DNA from: JADHLJ01 sp038146985
GTDB lineage: Bacteria > Pseudomonadota > Alphaproteobacteria > Thalassobaculales > Thalassobaculaceae
Reading direction: 5' to 3'
NCBI GenBank assembly: GCA_038146985.1
Contig: JAYQSQ010000017.1
Span: 124,001 to 188,000 of the forward strand
DNA length: 64,000 nucleotides
Shown: positions 63,955 to 64,000 of the stretch, one piece after another
Position numbering within the stretch: position 1 is the stretch's first letter
Layout: each line of letters begins with the position of its first letter
The notes under the pieces: model-generated
What the model saw: the letters and a program-made list of their open reading frames with translations, nothing else
The model's database searches: none
What the model was told of the DNA's origin: nothing
Position numbers and translations under genes: made by a program

Positions 63955-64000
63955 TTATGCTCCGATCTTGCGAAGCGTATCGCCGACGGTCAGCTGACCG
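63955..64000 (-). CDS. C-terminal end of a gene entering from outside the window
   Basis: The minus strand reads GQLTVGDTLRKIGA then TAA at 63955. The frame is open to the window edge, with codon use like real genes. Too short to name. It lies upstream of the FkbM gene on the same strand and may be in the same glycan-type operon. Confidence 0.45.
   Translation of the reverse strand, partial: GQLTVGDTLRKIGA

Overview
The window is GC-rich, densely coded bacterial chromosome, probably alphaproteobacterial (Rhodospirillales-like). I base this on gene style (fused LivM-LivG permease/ATPase, DMFase-type amidohydrolase, many family III CoA-transferase, TauD, PhyH and SDR genes, short palindromic intergenic repeats). 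No rRNA, tRNA, CRISPR array, transposase or phage gene was seen, and the taxonomy is inference.

Layout. 0-15 kb: mixed catabolic genes. These are the C-terminal part of a dimethylformamidase-like large subunit, a beta-hydroxyacid dehydrogenase with two SDRs, a TauD-type dioxygenase, a threonine-aldolase-like enzyme, an iron-type alcohol dehydrogenase, an XRE regulator, a 2-hydroxyacyl-CoA lyase, a hotdog thioesterase, an inositol-phosphatase-like enzyme and a family III CoA-transferase. 15.3-17.3 kb: an AT-rich island, then a CDF metal exporter divergent from its MerR regulator with a clear operator. 17.4-20 kb: a PhyH dioxygenase, an enoyl-CoA hydratase-like protein and an unknown methyltransferase-like protein. 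20-24.7 kb: a TPP (thiamine) riboswitch followed by a complete branched-chain-amino-acid-type ABC transporter. 24.8-27 kb: alpha-carbonic anhydrase, pyrE and a GST. 27-38.3 kb: two dipeptide/oligopeptide-type ABC transporters facing each other. The first lacks an ATPase gene; the second has a fused DppD-DppF ATPase.

38.2-44.85 kb: a contiguous stretch in which every gene (DUF3179, PhyH, DUF302, two SDRs, a Rieske oxygenase, a SnoaL-like protein and the start of an LLM oxidoreductase) is broken by repeated single-base frame changes although the protein signal persists across frames. This looks like low-quality sequence or a block of recently dead genes. 44.8-61.3 kb: intact catabolic genes again (LLM flavin enzymes, epoxide hydrolase, TauD, SDRs, Lon-like protease, FAD monooxygenase, 2-hydroxyacid dehydrogenase, GST, HCCA-isomerase-like, isopenicillin-N-synthase-like oxygenase), with one GT4 glycosyltransferase. 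61.3-64 kb: a probable glycosyltransferase and an FkbM methyltransferase, suggesting the edge of a surface-glycan locus.

The most interesting signal is the thiamine riboswitch in front of a HAAT-family (Liv-type) transporter, which predicts a thiamine, thiamine-precursor or related uptake system of a family not usually assigned to vitamin B1. Second are a PhyH plus 2-hydroxyacyl-CoA lyase plus CoA-transferase neighbourhood that could be a bacterial alpha-oxidation pathway, and palindromic repeats, one of which appears to have entered the N-terminal coding region of a binding protein.
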